32,894 nt of DNA from Spirosoma fluviale (GCA_945883425.1 CAMCXM010000024.1:1-32894), one strand, 5' to 3'; shown: positions 1 to 8,644, counted from the stretch's first letter. Translations and numbers: made by a program. The notes: a model not told the origin generated them from the letters alone.

Positions 1-1739
1 AAAAAGTGAATCCGGAAGCCAGAAATAGGTCTGCTGGTTTTGTGGAGGTTCGGGTCCGCCGGAAAACGAAAAAAGAGAATCCGGAGGATGCAGATGATAA
101 AGACGATGTTCAGGAAGAAGAAGGCACTTCCATGCCCTGGCTTGTCGGCGAAATTAAAAAACTGCAGGATGCTGGATTCAAGGCTTCCGATATCGCCATT
201 CTGGTCAGGAAAAATTCGGTGGTTCTGGAAGTTGTCGATATTCTGGACGCTGAGCTTCAGAAAAAGGAGCCGGGTTATGATTTTAGTTTTTCCACTTCAT
301 TAATGGGAAAAGCCGGCGATCTGCCTTTATACCGATTCCTTATTCTGGCTTTGCAAAATTGTATTGAAGCAGAACCCAATCGGTTTGTGTTTGAAGAAAT
401 GGAACAGATTGCCCGAACATTGAGACTGAATGCCAGGTTTTATCCGGTCGTTTTTCCTGCAGTGCCGGATTGGCGGGCAGAGTGGCTTTCTTTGGAAAAG
501 GACACATCCGCTGGTTTGTTGGCTCTGTTTTTTCGGCAGATCGCCTATTTTGGTCTCGACCAGATCGTTGCCTGCCAGAGTGATTTGCAGGAATTTCAGA
601 ATTTGCTCTATCAGTATATTCAACAGGATGCAGCGAATTATCCTGACTTTTTTGAATGGTGGACAGATAAAGCCTCGGAGAAAGAGAGGGCCGCAACTGA
701 AATGCCGGAAGGCATCCGGGTAATGACCATTCATAAATCCAAAGGTCTTGATTTTGGGGTTGTCATCATTCCGATGGTATCAAACTACCAGGCCGACTCT
801 GTCCACAGCCAGGCGGTTTTCTGGCCGGAGGGGCAAGAAGAACCATGGAATGCCTTCCCCCTCCTGAAGGCCGATGCCAAAAGAGAATTTCTGGGAACAG
901 ACCTTGCCGAACAATATCAGGAAGATGTGTACAGGCGTTCTCTGGAGAACCTCAATAATCTCTATGTGGCCTTTACCCGCCCAAGAAACGGGTTGATCAT
1001 TGATCTGAGCGTTGATTTTTCATTGGATCAGGGAGATACAAAGTCAACGACAAAGCCCAAAGACCATCGATTGGGATACAAGCTTCCGGTATCACTAAAA
1101 AATGCATTTGAGAATGGGAGCCTTCCTTTTGAAAACTGCCGGCTGGAAGTAATGGATAGTGAAGTGCTTTTGCATTTCTCATTGGGTAACTACGTGAAAA
1201 CGGTGCTGCCAGATAAACCTGAAATCACCAGTCCAACTGCCACAAATCCGCCTGTTTTTCCGGTTTCCGATACCATTCCATGGGCCAGCCCACCAGAGCA
1301 ATCGTTTGAAGTGAAGACGGGAATTCTGGTTCACCGGATTTTGGAAATGACGGTATCGTCAGAACATTGGCCGGATTTGTTTCGTGAAGAAGTAAGCCAT
1401 AAAAACATCGCTCCCGAAATTGCAGATGAGGCATTCCGACAATTGCAGAATCTGTTTTCGTTTCCTCAATTTCAGGAGTGGTTTTCTGGTGAATATGTCT
1501 TTTATCCGGAACAGCAAATGGTGGCTGAAAACGGCGATGTTCTTAGAGCCGACAGACTTCTGATCCATTCCGATAAACTCATTTTACTGGATTATAAAAC
1601 TGGGGAAGCATTGGATTCTCATCAACACCAGATCCGTAAATACATCAAGGCATTGCAATCTGCCACAGGAATGCCAGTGGAAGCGTTTCTTGTGTATAGT
1701 GCGGAACAAAAGATTATCCCTGTTGCTCTGAACGGATAG
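1..1739 (+). CDS. RecB/AddA-like UvrD-family helicase-nuclease, C-terminal part (5' end outside window)
   Basis: The reading frame is open from the window's left edge, so the Walker A half of the helicase lies upstream; a GTG at 6-8 is unlikely to be the true start. Counting from that GTG, residues around 62-69 (IAILVR) fit superfamily 1 helicase motif IV. Residues around 240-250 (MTIHKSKGLDF) are motif V, and those around 318-325 (LYVAFTRP) are motif VI. The C-terminus has a PD-(D/E)XK nuclease fold: a GILVHRILE helix near 440 and the catalytic DYKTG near 529, preceded by RADRLL. This is the domain order of RecB/AddA, the helicase-nuclease of double-strand break repair. In Bacteroidota such genes usually sit beside an AddB-like nuclease gene, which would be off the left edge. 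The gene ends at a bidirectional terminator. Family assignment is firm; a specific gene name is not. Confidence 0.9.
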   Translation, partial: KVNPEARNRSAGFVEVRVRRKTKKENPEDADDKDDVQEEEGTSMPWLVGEIKKLQDAGFKASDIAILVRKNSVVLEVVDILDAELQKKEPGYDFSFSTSLMGKAGDLPLYRFLILALQNCIEAEPNRFVFEEMEQIARTLRLNARFYPVVFPAVPDWRAEWLSLEKDTSAGLLALFFRQIAYFGLDQIVACQSDLQEFQNLLYQYIQQDAANYPDFFEWWTDKASEKERAATEMPEGIRVMTIHKSKGLDFGVVIIPMVSNYQADSVHSQAVFWPEGQEEPWNAFPLLKADAKREFLGTDLAEQYQEDVYRRSLENLNNLYVAFTRPRNGLIIDLSVDFSLDQGDTKSTTKPKDHRLGYKLPVSLKNAFENGSLPFENCRLEVMDSEVLLHFSLGNYVKTVLPDKPEITSPTATNPPVFPVSDTIPWASPPEQSFEVKTGILVHRILEMTVSSEHWPDLFREEVSHKNIAPEIADEAFRQLQNLFSFPQFQEWFSGEYVFYPEQQMVAENGDVLRADRLLIHSDKLILLDYKTGEALDSHQHQIRKYIKALQSATGMPVEAFLVYSAEQKIIPVALNG

Positions 1740-1746
1740 AGAAGGC

Positions 1747-1790
1747 AAAAAAAACAGGAGCCCCTGAATAAAAGGACTCCTGTTTTTTTG
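1747..1790. terminator. Bidirectional intrinsic terminator
   Basis: The stem caggag (1755-1760) pairs with ctcctg (1777-1782). It is flanked by an A run (1747-1754) and a T run (1783-1789), which extend the stem and supply a U-tract in both directions. It lies between convergent genes, the helicase-nuclease and the barrel protein, and can serve both. Confidence 0.85.
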
Positions 1791-1837
1791 ATTGAAATTC
1801 GTCGAAACCGTTTTCTTATTGACGACCGAACGTACAA

Positions 1838-2629
1838 TTATCTTTTTTGCTTCCCTGCTTTTTTAGCAGTAGAGCTGGTTTTTTTCTTTGGTAGCTTGAA
1901 TGTGTGGAAATAACCAATGCAAACATTGGCTGTTCTCCATGAACCATTTGGTTTCAGGTATTGGTTTTGTTTTGTGGTAAATCCCTTGATTTGATCGCCC
2001 GTTTGTTTGTTATAAAAATCGAGGAACCCGAGCTGAATCCGGGCTTCAATAAATAATACCCCGCTTTTGCCAATCTGATACTGGCCGCCACCTCCAATAA
2101 TTCCTCCCAGGTCGAACTTTCTGAAGTCACCCTTCTCAAATTTGACGTTGTCGTAATTCTTGTTCATCAGAATGTATGACCCATTTCCAACCGCGTTAGG
2201 GCCATTCGTCCAGACGCCCTTCATTCCAATACCAAAATAGGGACCAAATGAAAGAGTGGCTTTGTACTTCTTTTCACCAAAAGTGACCCTTCCTAAAACC
2301 GGAATCTGCAGATACCCTATTTTGGGTGTAGTTGTAGCAGAAACCCGAGCTCCAGGTGCATTTCCTGGATAAAAATTGGTATCATAATCCAGTGATTCAG
2401 ACAGGGACATGTAATTGAATTCCATTCCAGCTGAAAAATGAAGGTCCAGGTCGTAGTTGAGCATCAGACCAAAAGTTGGATTCGTACCCAGCGTTCTTTT
2501 CATTCCATTCACCAACTCCTGTGATGTGCTGGATGCACCATACCCAAACCGTAGTCCCACACCCAATTGTGCGAATGTGGTGGATATATAAAAGCAGGAG
2601 AAAACTGCCAGGAAAATATATTTTTTCAT
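1838..2629 (-). CDS. PorT-like outer-membrane beta-barrel protein
   Basis: This is a 263-residue protein with a signal peptide (MKKYIFLAVFSCFYISTTFA, cleavage probably before Gln21). After it come alternating amphipathic strands and glycines typical of the Bacteroidota OMP_b-brl_2/PorT-like family. Strand signatures include GVGLRFGYGA near the mature N-terminus, GYLQIPVLGRVTF, KATLSFGPYFGIGMKG and a final ANVCIGYFHTFKL. It probably sits in the outer membrane as a small barrel; its substrate or partner is unknown. It is monocistronic: the upstream region 2630-2801 holds no gene and the 3' end meets a bidirectional terminator. The odd point is a strongly basic tail (KKKTSSTAKKAGKQKR) after the last barrel strand, where a barrel would normally end with an aromatic residue. 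No function beyond the fold can be claimed. Confidence 0.82.
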   Translation of the reverse strand: MKKYIFLAVFSCFYISTTFAQLGVGLRFGYGASSTSQELVNGMKRTLGTNPTFGLMLNYDLDLHFSAGMEFNYMSLSESLDYDTNFYPGNAPGARVSATTTPKIGYLQIPVLGRVTFGEKKYKATLSFGPYFGIGMKGVWTNGPNAVGNGSYILMNKNYDNVKFEKGDFRKFDLGGIIGGGGQYQIGKSGVLFIEARIQLGFLDFYNKQTGDQIKGFTTKQNQYLKPNGSWRTANVCIGYFHTFKLPKKKTSSTAKKAGKQKR

Positions 2630-2801
2630 AAAGAGGGCCTTGTGTCTTTGACTTCTAAAAAGTGTGCAATTTTAACTCCTTCAACAGGCAAATAAAAGAA
2701 AGGGATTCCAATTAAAGGACTTTGTACTTTAATTTAACAAAATGATAAGGTTATTCAGTGAACAATGAAATCCAACTTTTCTTAAAATCTGCTATTGCTG
2801 G

Positions 2802-4637
2802 TTATTCTACGGTTACGGATTTTGCCAGATTTCTTGGTTGATCAACGTCGCAACCTCGCATCACAGCAATGTGATAAGACAACAACTGAAGTGGAATCAC
2901 AGATATCAGAGGCATTAAAGCTTCGTGTGCTTGTGGTACTTCAATAATGTAATCCGCCATCGTTTTGATTCGGCTGTCTCCTTCAGAGACAACAGCAATT
3001 ACTCTGCCCTTTCTGGCTTTCACTTCCTGGATATTGCTGATTACTTTGTCATAACTGCTGTCGTTTGTGGCGATGAAAACCACCGGCATTTCGTTATCGA
3101 TCAATGCAATCGGGCCATGTTTCATTTCAGCAGCCGGATAGCCTTCTGCGTGTATGTAGCTGATTTCTTTCAGTTTAAGTGCTCCCTCCAGCGCTACTGG
3201 GAAATTATACCCTCTTCCCAGGTATAAAAAGTTGGTTGAATCCTTAAATTCCAAAGCCAGTTTTTTGATCTGGTCATTGAGCTTTAAGGCCTTATCAACT
3301 TTTTCTGGTATTGCTTCCAGTTCGTACAACATATTCCGAAAGGAAGCTTCTGAAATGGTGCCCTTTTTATTGGCAATCAACAGAGCCATTAATGTGAGAA
3401 CCGTTACCTGTGCGGTAAACGCTTTTGTTGATGCCACACCGATTTCCGGACCGGCATGCGTATAGGCACCTGCATGTGTGGCACGGGCAATGGAAGAACC
3501 CACCACATTGCATACACCAAAAATAATGGCACCTTTCGATTTGGCCAGTTCAAGTGCTGCCAGTGAATCGGCGGTTTCCCCTGATTGAGATATCACAATC
3601 ACCACATCTCCTTCCTTAATAATCGGATTGCGGTACCGGAACTCTGATGCATATTCTACCTCAACCGGTATCCGTGTAAATTCTTCGAAAATGTACTCGG
3701 CAACCAATCCGGCGTGCCAGGAAGTACCACAACCAAGAATGATAATCCGGTCGGTGTTGATTACTTTATTTATGTAATCTCTTAAACCTCCCAGAACCAA
3801 ATGCCCTTTATCGGCAGCCAGGCGTCCTCGAAGACAATCTTTGATGGATCTGGGCTGCTCGAATATTTCTTTCAGCATAAAGTGCTCAAAACCACCTTTC
3901 TCAATGGATTCAAGCTCCATTTCCAGTTTCTGGATATATGGGGTCTGTATCTGAGCATCAATGTTCCGAATGCTGAGTTCGCCATTCCGAATGGTCACAA
4001 TATCGAAGTCGTTGATGTAAATAACATCGTTGGTGTATTCGATAATGGGGGTGGCATCTGAAGCGAGGAAGAATTCATTTTTTCCAACTCCCACTACCAG
4101 AGGAGATCCTTTTCTGGCTGCGATTAATTGATCCGGAGCGGTCTTGTCCATTACTACAATAGCATAGGCACCGACAATCTGGTTCATCGCAATCCGGATT
4201 GCCTCCTCTAATTGGCAATTCAGATTCTCATAAATATCTTCAATAAGATGAATGAAAACCTCTGAATCTGTGTCGCTTTGAAAAATGTGGCCCTTGCGAA
4301 CCAACTCCTCTTTCAATGAGCTGTAATTTTCAATAATGCCATTGTGAATGATGGCCAGATTCTCTTTGGCAGAATAATGCGGGTGGGCATTTACATCATT
4401 GGGTTCTCCGTGGGTAGCCCATCGGGTATGGCCAATACCAATGGTAGATGCCAGTTCGGTTTCTGAGAGAGAGTCTTCCAGTTCCGACACCTTGCCCTTT
4501 TTCTTGTATACATTTAATCCTCCATTTAGTAAAGCGATTCCTGCTGAGTCATATCCTCTGTATTCCAGTCGCTTAAGGCCTTTTATTATGATGGGATATG
4601 CTTGTCTGTATCCGACATAGCCTACAATTCCGCACAT
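2802..4637 (-). CDS. glmS: Glutamine-fructose-6-phosphate aminotransferase (isomerizing)
   Basis: The enzyme converts fructose-6-phosphate and glutamine to glucosamine-6-phosphate, the entry to UDP-GlcNAc for peptidoglycan and lipid A, in the cytoplasm. At 611 residues it has the usual full length. The N-terminal glutaminase domain begins MCGIVGYVG, with Cys2 as the expected nucleophile after Met removal, followed by RGYDSAGIA and GHTRWATHG. Two SIS sugar-isomerase domains follow: GCGTSWHAG near residue 300 with SQSGETADS, then GRGYNFPVALEGALKLKE with AEMKHGP near 505. It ends in the conserved AKSVTVE. A -7 promoter motif lies 32 bases upstream of the ATG. The neighbouring glycosyltransferase lies upstream on the same strand, but 186 bases and a promoter separate them. 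I see nothing like the glmS ribozyme of Firmicutes. Confidence 0.98.
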   Translation of the reverse strand: MCGIVGYVGYRQAYPIIIKGLKRLEYRGYDSAGIALLNGGLNVYKKKGKVSELEDSLSETELASTIGIGHTRWATHGEPNDVNAHPHYSAKENLAIIHNGIIENYSSLKEELVRKGHIFQSDTDSEVFIHLIEDIYENLNCQLEEAIRIAMNQIVGAYAIVVMDKTAPDQLIAARKGSPLVVGVGKNEFFLASDATPIIEYTNDVIYINDFDIVTIRNGELSIRNIDAQIQTPYIQKLEMELESIEKGGFEHFMLKEIFEQPRSIKDCLRGRLAADKGHLVLGGLRDYINKVINTDRIIILGCGTSWHAGLVAEYIFEEFTRIPVEVEYASEFRYRNPIIKEGDVVIVISQSGETADSLAALELAKSKGAIIFGVCNVVGSSIARATHAGAYTHAGPEIGVASTKAFTAQVTVLTLMALLIANKKGTISEASFRNMLYELEAIPEKVDKALKLNDQIKKLALEFKDSTNFLYLGRGYNFPVALEGALKLKEISYIHAEGYPAAEMKHGPIALIDNEMPVVFIATNDSSYDKVISNIQEVKARKGRVIAVVSEGDSRIKTMADYIIEVPQAHEALMPLISVIPLQLLSYHIAVMRGCDVDQPRNLAKSVTVE

Positions 4638-4669
4638 ATTCTTTCCGTTGAAATTTGTTTAAGAGGTTG

Positions 4670-4677
4670 CAAAAGTA
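4670..4677 (-). promoter_or_regulatory. Bacteroidota -7 element for glmS
   Basis: Read on the minus strand this is TACTTTTG, a perfect TAnnTTTG, placed 32 bases before the glmS ATG. No TTG lies at the expected -33 position, so the call rests on the -7 box and its position. Confidence 0.5.
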
Positions 4678-4787
4678 GGAAAACAAATCTGAGTAATCTG
4701 AATTGTGTAACAGTGGGCCGGAAGGATGTACTTATTTGACTCAATTTGAAAAAATATCAATCGATTATTGTCCAGATTAGCTACCTG

Positions 4788-4815
4788 GCGTACATCGTTA
4801 CGCAACTTGAACGAT
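4788..4815 (-). other. Two overlapping, mutually exclusive stem-loops after the glycosyltransferase gene
   Basis: GCGTA (4788-4792) can pair with TACGC (4799-4803). Alternatively ATCGTT (4794-4799) can pair with AACGAT (4810-4815). The two share bases, so only one can form at a time. They begin 8 bases past the glycosyltransferase stop codon and lie upstream of the glmS promoter. No T run follows, so this is not a standard intrinsic terminator. It may be chance. Confidence 0.3.
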
Positions 4816-4823
4816 GGCTGATT

Positions 4824-6002
4824 TCAAGATTTACGGATCTGAAGGAAGCTCATGAAAAAACTGAACGTCGCTACCTGAAATCCTAAAAGAATAGATGTAA
4901 CCGCCGGGATCACTTTTCTAAGCACAATCTGTGGATTCAGCGGTCCAAAATTCTGCAGTTCCCAATAATGCAGTGCTGTAAAAGAAAGCCACATTCCAAA
5001 AATTATGAATGACCCGGCCAGAATCAATCCTTTTTCAAGTGTAAACCAATTGAGTGAAATTCCGGACTGAATGGACAGTCCTTCCCTACGGGCAAAAGCC
5101 TGACTCATAATATAAAATGCGATCATTTGCGATCCCACCAATACCAATCCATTGGAATAGAGAAGCGTAGAAACATCCAGTCTGATGGATTGAAAAGGAA
5201 TCACCGATCGAAGCAAGAGACTGGAAAAAAGCAGCCCTAAAAACACAAACGTGAGGCCCGGGTAAAAGAAAAGCCAGCGGGGACTGAAAAGGAGTAAAAA
5301 CCGCAAATGCCGCCAACCATCTGTCCAGGTATTTAAATGTGGAGGCCGGCCTCTTCCGTCTTTGTACAAATGTACCGGCACTTCAGCCGACGGCAAATTG
5401 AGCAGAGATGCTTTTACAACCATTTCCGAAGCAAACTCCATTCCAGCTGTGGTCAGTTTCATTTTATCAAAAGCCTCACGGGTAAACCCCCGCATTCCGC
5501 AGTGAAAATCCCTGAAATGATTCTGGAAAAACAACCTTCCGATGAATGACAGAACAGGGTTTCCCAGATAGCGGTGTAAAAACGGCATGGCATCTTTGTC
5601 AATTCCTCCTTTGAAGCGGTTTCCCATCACAAAATCGGCACCCGCTTTCCAGGACTCAATGAATGGTTTGATTTCCAGAAAGTTGTAACTGTCATCGCCA
5701 TCTCCCATAATGATAAACGACCCCTGGCTTTGTTCCACGCCACCCCGAATGGCCGCTCCATAACCACTGGCAGCAACAGACACCACTCTTGCTCCTGCAT
5801 TTTCAGCTGCTTCGATAGAACCATCCTGGCTGCCGTTGTCGGCAACAATAATTTCACCTGATACCTGAAGGTCCAAAAATGCCTGCCTTGCTTTTTGAAC
5901 GCAAACGGCAATCGTTCTGACCTCATCGAGGCAAGGAATGACGATGGAAATCGCTGGTTTTTCTGGTGTCACTTTGGTGGTTTGAAAGGCAAAAAAGTTC
6001 AT
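4824..6002 (-). CDS. Membrane-anchored family 2 glycosyltransferase (polyprenyl-phosphate sugar synthase-like)
   Basis: This is a 392-residue protein with an N-terminal GT-A domain. SIVIPCLDE near residue 20 and VADNGSQDGS are nucleotide-sugar binding segments, GDGDDS near residues 99-104 is the metal-binding region, and GNRFKGG and HCGMRGF are conserved in the DPM1/dolichol-phosphate-glucose synthase group. From about residue 235 the C-terminus carries roughly four hydrophobic helices, so the enzyme is a multi-pass inner-membrane protein. By analogy it would transfer a sugar to undecaprenyl phosphate for glycan or glycolipid assembly; donor and acceptor cannot be read from the sequence. It is transcribed away from the alpha/beta hydrolase gene, with about 80 bases between the two starts. 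It is upstream of glmS on the same strand but glmS has its own promoter box. Confidence 0.85.
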   Translation of the reverse strand: MNFFAFQTTKVTPEKPAISIVIPCLDEVRTIAVCVQKARQAFLDLQVSGEIIVADNGSQDGSIEAAENAGARVVSVAASGYGAAIRGGVEQSQGSFIIMGDGDDSYNFLEIKPFIESWKAGADFVMGNRFKGGIDKDAMPFLHRYLGNPVLSFIGRLFFQNHFRDFHCGMRGFTREAFDKMKLTTAGMEFASEMVVKASLLNLPSAEVPVHLYKDGRGRPPHLNTWTDGWRHLRFLLLFSPRWLFFYPGLTFVFLGLLFSSLLLRSVIPFQSIRLDVSTLLYSNGLVLVGSQMIAFYIMSQAFARREGLSIQSGISLNWFTLEKGLILAGSFIIFGMWLSFTALHYWELQNFGPLNPQIVLRKVIPAVTSILLGFQVATFSFFMSFLQIRKS

Positions 6003-6048
6003 TTTTTACCATTTTGTGAATCTAATTTGACGGTTCTCTTCAAGTTAA

Positions 6049-6079
6049 TTGGAATCAGACCCTGCTTTCCATTGATTTG
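6049..6079 (+). promoter_or_regulatory. Promoter of the hydrolase-methyltransferase pair; may give a leaderless mRNA
   Basis: TTG (6049-6051), then 20 bases, then TTGATTTG (6072-6079), one mismatch from TAnnTTTG. The ATG is at 6084, only four bases after the -7 box. Transcription starting 5-7 bases past the box would begin at or next to the start codon. Confidence 0.45.
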
Positions 6080-6083
6080 CAAC

Positions 6084-6863
6084 ATGAGTCTTCAATTATT
6101 TTTCCGGGAATCTGGCGCAGGAAATCCGCTCGTCATACTGCATGGTGTGTTTGGTTCCGGAGACAACTGGCTGACGGTAAGTAAGCTATTCACGCCTCTG
6201 TATCATGTTTTTCTGGTCGATCAGCGGAATCACGGAAGATCGCCTCATTCAGATACCTTTAACTATGATGCTCTGGTAGAAGACCTCAAAGATTTTGCAG
6301 ATCAACAGAATCTTCCTGTTTTCGATCTGATTGGCCATAGCATGGGAGGAAAGGTGGCGATGAAATTTGCGGCAAAGTATCCGAACAGACTTTCTAAAAT
6401 GGTGGTGGTTGACATTGCTCCCCGGTTTTACAACCCCCATCATCAGGAAATAATGAACGGTTTTAAATCGGTGGATCTGAAGACGATGGTGTCGCGGCAG
6501 GAAGCGGAAGAGGCTATGATTCCATTTATTCCGGAATTGGATGTCCGGCAGTTCCTTTTAAAAAACCTCTACCGGAATACAGATGGTGAATTTGCCTGGA
6601 GGATCAATCTGCCGGTTCTTGAAAAAGGAATTCATCAGATTGGTGAAGCTCTGAACAACGACATTCAGATCAGCACTCCTACGTTATTTATAAAAGGCGA
6701 AAACAGCCGGTACATTTCTCAACAGGACGAAATCCAGATTGCCTCACAGTTTCTTCATTCCCGTATTGTTGAAATTCCGGGTGCTGGTCATTGGGTTCAG
6801 GCAGAGCAACCCCAATTATTTGCTGAAGCCGTTCTGGAATTTTTACAACACACAAACGCATGA
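6084..6863 (+). CDS. Alpha/beta hydrolase, YbfF-like esterase family
   Basis: This is a 259-residue protein using the ATG at 6084; the frame is open further upstream, but that part overlaps the divergent glycosyltransferase gene and looks like no known domain. It shows the classic fold markers. These are the oxyanion-loop HGVFGSGDNW, DQRNHGRSP, the nucleophile elbow GHSMGG with Ser86, and the terminal GAGHW with catalytic His236. DQRNHGRSP and the overall length match the YbfF esterase group, which hydrolyses short acyl or acyl-CoA esters in the cytoplasm; the natural substrate is unknown. The stop overlaps the next gene's start by four bases (ATGA), so the two are probably translated together. 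Confidence 0.85.
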   Translation: MSLQLFFRESGAGNPLVILHGVFGSGDNWLTVSKLFTPLYHVFLVDQRNHGRSPHSDTFNYDALVEDLKDFADQQNLPVFDLIGHSMGGKVAMKFAAKYPNRLSKMVVVDIAPRFYNPHHQEIMNGFKSVDLKTMVSRQEAEEAMIPFIPELDVRQFLLKNLYRNTDGEFAWRINLPVLEKGIHQIGEALNNDIQISTPTLFIKGENSRYISQQDEIQIASQFLHSRIVEIPGAGHWVQAEQPQLFAEAVLEFLQHTNA

Positions 6864-7756
6864 TCTCAACACTACTTCCCGAATCATGGCCTGACTATGA
6901 ACTCATCGATTCAGGCAATCAGGAAAAGCTGGAACGTTTTGGTAAATGGACGGTACGGCGACCAGAACCTCAGGCTATCTGGGCACCGTCCTTAACAGAG
7001 ACAGAATGGGAGCGGATGACAGATGCCCGTTTCGTTCGCTCGAAAAATAATCCCGAGGCAGGTAACTGGCAATTGAAAGGAGCGATGCCCGAAAAGTGGT
7101 TCTGTGCATTCCAACGACCCGACCGGTCACTTTCTTTAAAGTATAAGCTTTCCCTGTCCTCTTTCAAGCACGTTGGAATTTTTCCGGAGCAGGCGGCCAA
7201 CTGGGATTATGCCTTTGATCAGTTGAAATTTTTGAAACAGAAAACCGGGATTACCCCTAAGGTTCTCAATCTTTTTGCCTATACCGGAATTGCTTCGGTG
7301 GTAGCAAAAGCTGCCGGGGCAGATGTCACCCATCTTGATTCGGTCAAGCAGGTGGTCACCTGGGCCAGAGAAAACATGGAAGCCAGTAATCTGGAAGGAA
7401 TCCGTTGGATGGTAGACGATGCCCTTAAATTTGTTCAGCGAGAAGAAAGAAGGGGAAATCTGTACCAGTGCCTGATACTTGATCCGCCTGCTTACGGACG
7501 GGGTCCCGATGGCGAGAAATGGATTTTAGAAGAAAAGCTTCCGGATTTGTTGCATTCCTGTTCAAAGATACTGGACCTGGAAAATCATTGTTTTATTCTT
7601 AACTTGTATTCCCTTGGGATGTCTTCGATGATTGCCCTCAATTTGCTGAAGCAGTATTTTCCGGATGGCAGAACAGAAACGGGTGAAATTTATCTCGAAG
7701 ACAGGTTTGCAAAAAAACTCCCACTTGGCATTTATGCCCGGTTCCGGAGTGTTTGA
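6860..7756 (+). CDS. Class I SAM-dependent methyltransferase, RlmI/RlmK-like
   Basis: This is a 298-residue protein. The SAM-binding motif I region is NLFAYTG (from residue 137), the next acidic strand is THLDSVKQ, and the catalytic motif is DPPAYGRGP (from residue 208). The DPPxxG motif and the preceding KHVGIFPEQAANWD block are typical of the 23S rRNA m5C/m2G methyltransferase group (PF10672-type, related to RlmI/RlmK). The PUA domain of true RlmI is not evident in the N-terminal 100 residues, so RNA as substrate is an inference from family. It overlaps the upstream hydrolase gene by four bases and shares its promoter. No clear terminator follows. Confidence 0.85.
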   Translation: MISTLLPESWPDYELIDSGNQEKLERFGKWTVRRPEPQAIWAPSLTETEWERMTDARFVRSKNNPEAGNWQLKGAMPEKWFCAFQRPDRSLSLKYKLSLSSFKHVGIFPEQAANWDYAFDQLKFLKQKTGITPKVLNLFAYTGIASVVAKAAGADVTHLDSVKQVVTWARENMEASNLEGIRWMVDDALKFVQREERRGNLYQCLILDPPAYGRGPDGEKWILEEKLPDLLHSCSKILDLENHCFILNLYSLGMSSMIALNLLKQYFPDGRTETGEIYLEDRFAKKLPLGIYARFRSV

Positions 7757-7840
7757 TGGGTTAAAAACTCATCGGATTGATGTTTTGAGAGCCTTTCGCC
7801 TGTTGCGAATTGGAAAATCTGATTTGCCGTAGTTTTAAAA

Positions 7841-7872
7841 TTTGGACGTTCGGCCAAAAATGTATCCCTTTG
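7841..7872 (+). promoter_or_regulatory. Promoter of the 7.9 kb barrel gene
   Basis: TTTG (7841-7844), 20 bases, then TCCCTTTG (7865-7872), one mismatch from TAnnTTTG. Transcription would start near 7878-7880. Confidence 0.5.
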
Positions 7873-7912
7873 CAAACGTGTGCTCATTCATCCTTTTTGT
7901 GATTTTACTCAA

Positions 7913-8644
7913 TTGAAAGCGTTATTGTCAGGAAAGTTTTCCATCGTTGTTTTCACTATCTGTCTGCTTTCCTCTTTGGATATTCAGGCCCAGAAAATTG
8001 GATTTGGACCTAAACTGGGTGCAAATGCATCGTTTTTCAGAGGGGAGATGGCCCTTCCGGGAATGCGTGGACTCAAGCCGGGGTTCTCAATTGGAGCATA
8101 TATGAGTATGAAATTTCCGAAGCAAAGGAAATGGCAGTTGGAGATAGATATGATGTATTCAACAAGAGGCAATCGTTCTAAATTTTATAATACATTGAAT
8201 GATGACATTAATGATGATGTCGTGGAAAAAGAATTAAAATACAATATTCAATATCTGGAAATTCCGATTTTGTTTAGATACATGTTGAATCGTGGGGGGG
8301 TGAGCCGGCCTTACTTCCTCTTCGGACCAACCTATAGTGGGATTCTTGGAGCCAAATTGATTCAACCCAATAAGACGCTCGATGTCCGAAGTTCCATCAA
8401 ACGAGATGATTTTGGACTGACAGTCGGATGGGGAATAACAGGATTCCTTATTAATCATTGGTATCATATTGACTTGCGGTACTATCATGGTTTTATTAAT
8501 CTGAGCGATAATCTCACTAATGCTATGGAGCCTTTTGTTGATGGAAAATATAAGGGCCAGGTAATCACCAATTTTTATAACAGTACTCTCTCGATAACTG
8601 TTGGGATGAGTTTAGAAAGGCCGGAGCAGTATTTCCTCAAGTAA
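7913..8644 (+). CDS. PorT-like outer-membrane beta-barrel protein, probable TTG start
   Basis: The frame has no ATG before its first strands. Candidate starts are GTG at 7880 and TTG at 7913. I prefer 7913 because it gives a compact signal peptide (Met-Lys-Ala-Leu-Leu start, hydrophobic core FSIVVFTICLL, cleavage after LDIQA before Gln) and leaves a leader of about 34 bases. The mature protein is about 217 residues with barrel strands such as KIGFGPKLGANASFF, FSIGAYMSMKF, LEIPILFRYML, FGLTVGWGITGF and TLSITVGMSLE. This is the PF13568-like outer-membrane barrel family of Bacteroidota. It has its own promoter and lies just upstream of a type IX cargo gene that also has its own promoter. It is not a PorP/SprF protein, the usual partner of type B cargo, as it is too short and lacks the N-terminal signature. 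Partner and function are unknown. Confidence 0.78.
   Translation: MKALLSGKFSIVVFTICLLSSLDIQAQKIGFGPKLGANASFFRGEMALPGMRGLKPGFSIGAYMSMKFPKQRKWQLEIDMMYSTRGNRSKFYNTLNDDINDDVVEKELKYNIQYLEIPILFRYMLNRGGVSRPYFLFGPTYSGILGAKLIQPNKTLDVRSSIKRDDFGLTVGWGITGFLINHWYHIDLRYYHGFINLSDNLTNAMEPFVDGKYKGQVITNFYNSTLSITVGMSLERPEQYFLK

Noticed and set aside
4638-4823. glmS ribozyme or other riboswitch upstream of glmS
   Set aside because: The region is only 186 bases, already holds a promoter and two short hairpins, and shows none of the conserved ribozyme core; that ribozyme is known from Firmicutes.
7913-8644. PorP/SprF-type partner of the type IX cargo
   Set aside because: It is too short, lacks the family's N-terminal pattern, and matches the PorT-like barrel family instead.
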